NCBI GenBank assembly: GCA_945899335.1
Contig: CAMDIP010000012.1
Location: forward strand, 1-15,593
Reading direction: 5' to 3'
DNA length: 15,593 nt
Source of the DNA: Bordetella parapertussis
GTDB lineage: Bacteria > Pseudomonadota > Gammaproteobacteria > Burkholderiales > Burkholderiaceae_C
The first letter of the stretch is position 1; each line of letters starts with the position of its first letter. The translations under genes were made by a program, and so were the position numbers. The notes below the pieces were generated by a model. That model did no database searches and was not told the origin of the DNA. It saw nothing but the letters and a program-made list of their open reading frames with translations. This document shows, one piece after another, positions 14,164 to 15,593 of the stretch.

Positions 14164-15593
14164 ATGACCGACCTGTCCGCCGAATTCCAAGCCCTGGCCA
14201 ACTACCGTCCCAAGCACAAGGTTCGCTTTGTCACTGCCGCCAGCTTGTTTGATGGCCACGACGCAGCTATCAACATCATGCGCCGCATCCTGCAAGGCAT
14301 GGGCGCCGAGGTCATTCACTTGGGCCACAACCGCTCGGTGGACGAGGTGGTGACTGCTGCGCTGCAAGAAGATGTGCAAGGTATTGCCATCAGCTCCTAC
14401 CAAGGTGGCCATGTGGAGTACTTCAAGTACATGGTCGATTTGCTGCGCCAGCGCGGCGGCGCGCACATTCAAGTGTTTGGCGGCGGCGGCGGCGTGATCG
14501 TTGCCTCGGAAATCAACGAACTGCAAGCCTATGGCGTAACCCGCATTTACAGCCCGCAAGACGGGCAACGCATGGGCTTGGCCGGCATGATTGGCGAGAT
14601 GATCATGCGCTGCGATCAAGACTTGAATGCGCACGCACCGAAGGCATTGAGCGCCATCCAAGGACACAGCGAGGCCCATTGGCGAGCTTTGGCGCAACTC
14701 ATCACTGCGCTTGAGAATGGTCAGGCGAATACCGAGATGGTGGCCCAAATGCGTGCCCAAGCGTCTGGGCTGAAAGTACCTGTGTTGGGCATTACAGGCA
14801 CGGGTGGTGCAGGAAAATCATCGCTGACCGATGAACTGATTCGCCGTATTCGTCTCGACCAAGACGACAGCTTGCGAATAGCCGTCATCTCCATCGACCC
14901 CTCGCGGCGAAAAAGCGGCGGCGCCTTGCTAGGCGACCGCATCCGCATGAATGCCATTGCACCTTGGAATAAATTGGGGTCAGAAACCGATTCATCAGGA
15001 CAGCGCGTGTTCATGCGCAGCTTGGCCACGCGTGAGTTCGGCAGCGAAATCAGCGCTGCTTTACCCGACGTGATTGCCGCTGCCAAATGCGCTGGCTTTG
15101 ATGTGGTGATCGTGGAAACCTCGGGTATAGGCCAAGGCGACGCAGCCATCGTGCCCCATGTGGATGTGCCGATGTATGTGATGACACCCGAATTTGGCGC
15201 GGCCAGCCAGCTGGAAAAAATCGACATGCTGGACTTTGCCGAGTTTGTCGCTATCAACAAGTTTGACCGCAAGGGTGCTGCCGACGCGCTGCGCGATGTG
15301 GCCAAGCAAGTGCAGCGCAACAAAGAGGCATGGACCACGCCCACCGAGCAGATGCCGGTATTTGGCACCATGGCAGCCCACTTCAACGACGACGGTGTGA
15401 CCGCGCTCTACCAAGCCATGAAGCCGCGTTTGCAGTCGCTGGGACTGAAGCTGAATGACGGACGTTTACCCTTGGTGAAAGTGCGTCACAGCTCACACCA
15501 AACACCCATCGTGCCAGCATCACGCAGCCGCTATTTGGCCGAGATCAGCGAAACAATTCGCGGCTACAAACAACGCGCGCAGAGCCAAGCCCA
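14164..15593 (+). CDS. icmF: Fused isobutyryl-CoA mutase (B12 domain plus G-protein chaperone), N-terminal part
   Basis: Partial gene: 476 codons are visible and the frame leaves the right edge; complete IcmF proteins are about 1,050-1,100 aa. IcmF interconverts isobutyryl-CoA and butyryl-CoA (some also pivalyl-CoA) using adenosylcobalamin and carries its own GTPase chaperone. Visible first: the cobalamin-binding domain with DGHDAAI (H32 as lower cobalt ligand), SSYQGGH at about 77-83 and the glycine run GGGGGV near 106. Next comes the MeaB/MeaI-like G domain: Walker A GTGGAGKS at 212-219, IDPSRRKSGGALLGDRIRM, VIVETSGIGQGD and the base-recognition NKFD. The (beta/alpha)8 mutase domain would follow outside the window. 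The order B12-GTPase-mutase distinguishes IcmF from separate methylmalonyl-CoA mutase subunits. ATG 14164 starts MTDLSAEF; the ribosome binding site is weak. A palindromic operator candidate lies upstream. Confidence 0.93.
   Translation, partial: MTDLSAEFQALANYRPKHKVRFVTAASLFDGHDAAINIMRRILQGMGAEVIHLGHNRSVDEVVTAALQEDVQGIAISSYQGGHVEYFKYMVDLLRQRGGAHIQVFGGGGGVIVASEINELQAYGVTRIYSPQDGQRMGLAGMIGEMIMRCDQDLNAHAPKALSAIQGHSEAHWRALAQLITALENGQANTEMVAQMRAQASGLKVPVLGITGTGGAGKSSLTDELIRRIRLDQDDSLRIAVISIDPSRRKSGGALLGDRIRMNAIAPWNKLGSETDSSGQRVFMRSLATREFGSEISAALPDVIAAAKCAGFDVVIVETSGIGQGDAAIVPHVDVPMYVMTPEFGAASQLEKIDMLDFAEFVAINKFDRKGAADALRDVAKQVQRNKEAWTTPTEQMPVFGTMAAHFNDDGVTALYQAMKPRLQSLGLKLNDGRLPLVKVRHSSHQTPIVPASRSRYLAEISETIRGYKQRAQSQA

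Noticed and set aside
14083..15386. Minus-strand open frames opposite icmF
   Set aside because: They are antisense to strongly motif-supported icmF and have no recognisable protein features.

Overview
The window looks like chromosomal DNA from a betaproteobacterium, most likely Burkholderiales/Comamonadaceae. The reasons are the GC-rich coding sequence, the style of the type III pantothenate kinase and fused acyl-CoA mutase, and dispersed CGTCWTTGCG...CGAAGCAWTC repeats. No rRNA, tRNA, CRISPR array, transposase or phage gene was seen. Assignment below family level is not possible from the sequence alone.

Layout. (1) 1-779, minus: the first 259 codons of an M20-family amidohydrolase that continues past the left edge. 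(2) 780-1075: intergenic DNA filled by a repeat-bounded, hairpin-rich element of about 237 bp (825-1061). (3) 1076-3133, plus: a cytoplasmic molybdopterin/4Fe-4S oxidoreductase. Its stop codon overlaps that of the convergent minus-strand coaX. (4) 3130-12526, minus: eight genes in one direction. In transcription order they are a periplasmic peptide-binding protein, two DppB/DppC-type permeases, one ATPase with two fused nucleotide-binding domains, an M81 (MlrC-like) metallopeptidase, an amidase, an NAD(P)H:FMN reductase-like flavoprotein and CoaX. The first five genes are joined by 1- or 4-base stop/start overlaps, and the amidase follows after 14 bases with a strong ribosome binding site. (5) 12527-12597: a 71-bp divergent promoter region. 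(6) 12598-14043, plus: a second amidase-signature enzyme. (7) 14044-14163: an intergenic region with a perfect 17-bp palindrome, a likely operator. (8) 14164-right edge, plus: the N-terminal part of icmF, the fused B12-binding/GTPase/mutase protein.

How the genes may work together. The core reads as one uptake-and-hydrolysis unit: an ABC importer for peptide-like compounds, a metallopeptidase and an amidase on the same message, a second amidase transcribed divergently, and an M20 amidohydrolase further away. The plausible job is scavenging a peptide- or amide-containing compound, but its identity cannot be read from sequence. The flavin reductase and coaX lie downstream on the same strand with larger gaps and may be only loosely connected. 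The Mo-enzyme and icmF appear to be independent neighbours. Every protein belongs to a known family. The most unusual points are the gene combination and its tight coupling, the repeat element that forms the leader of the Mo-enzyme, and the palindrome before icmF.
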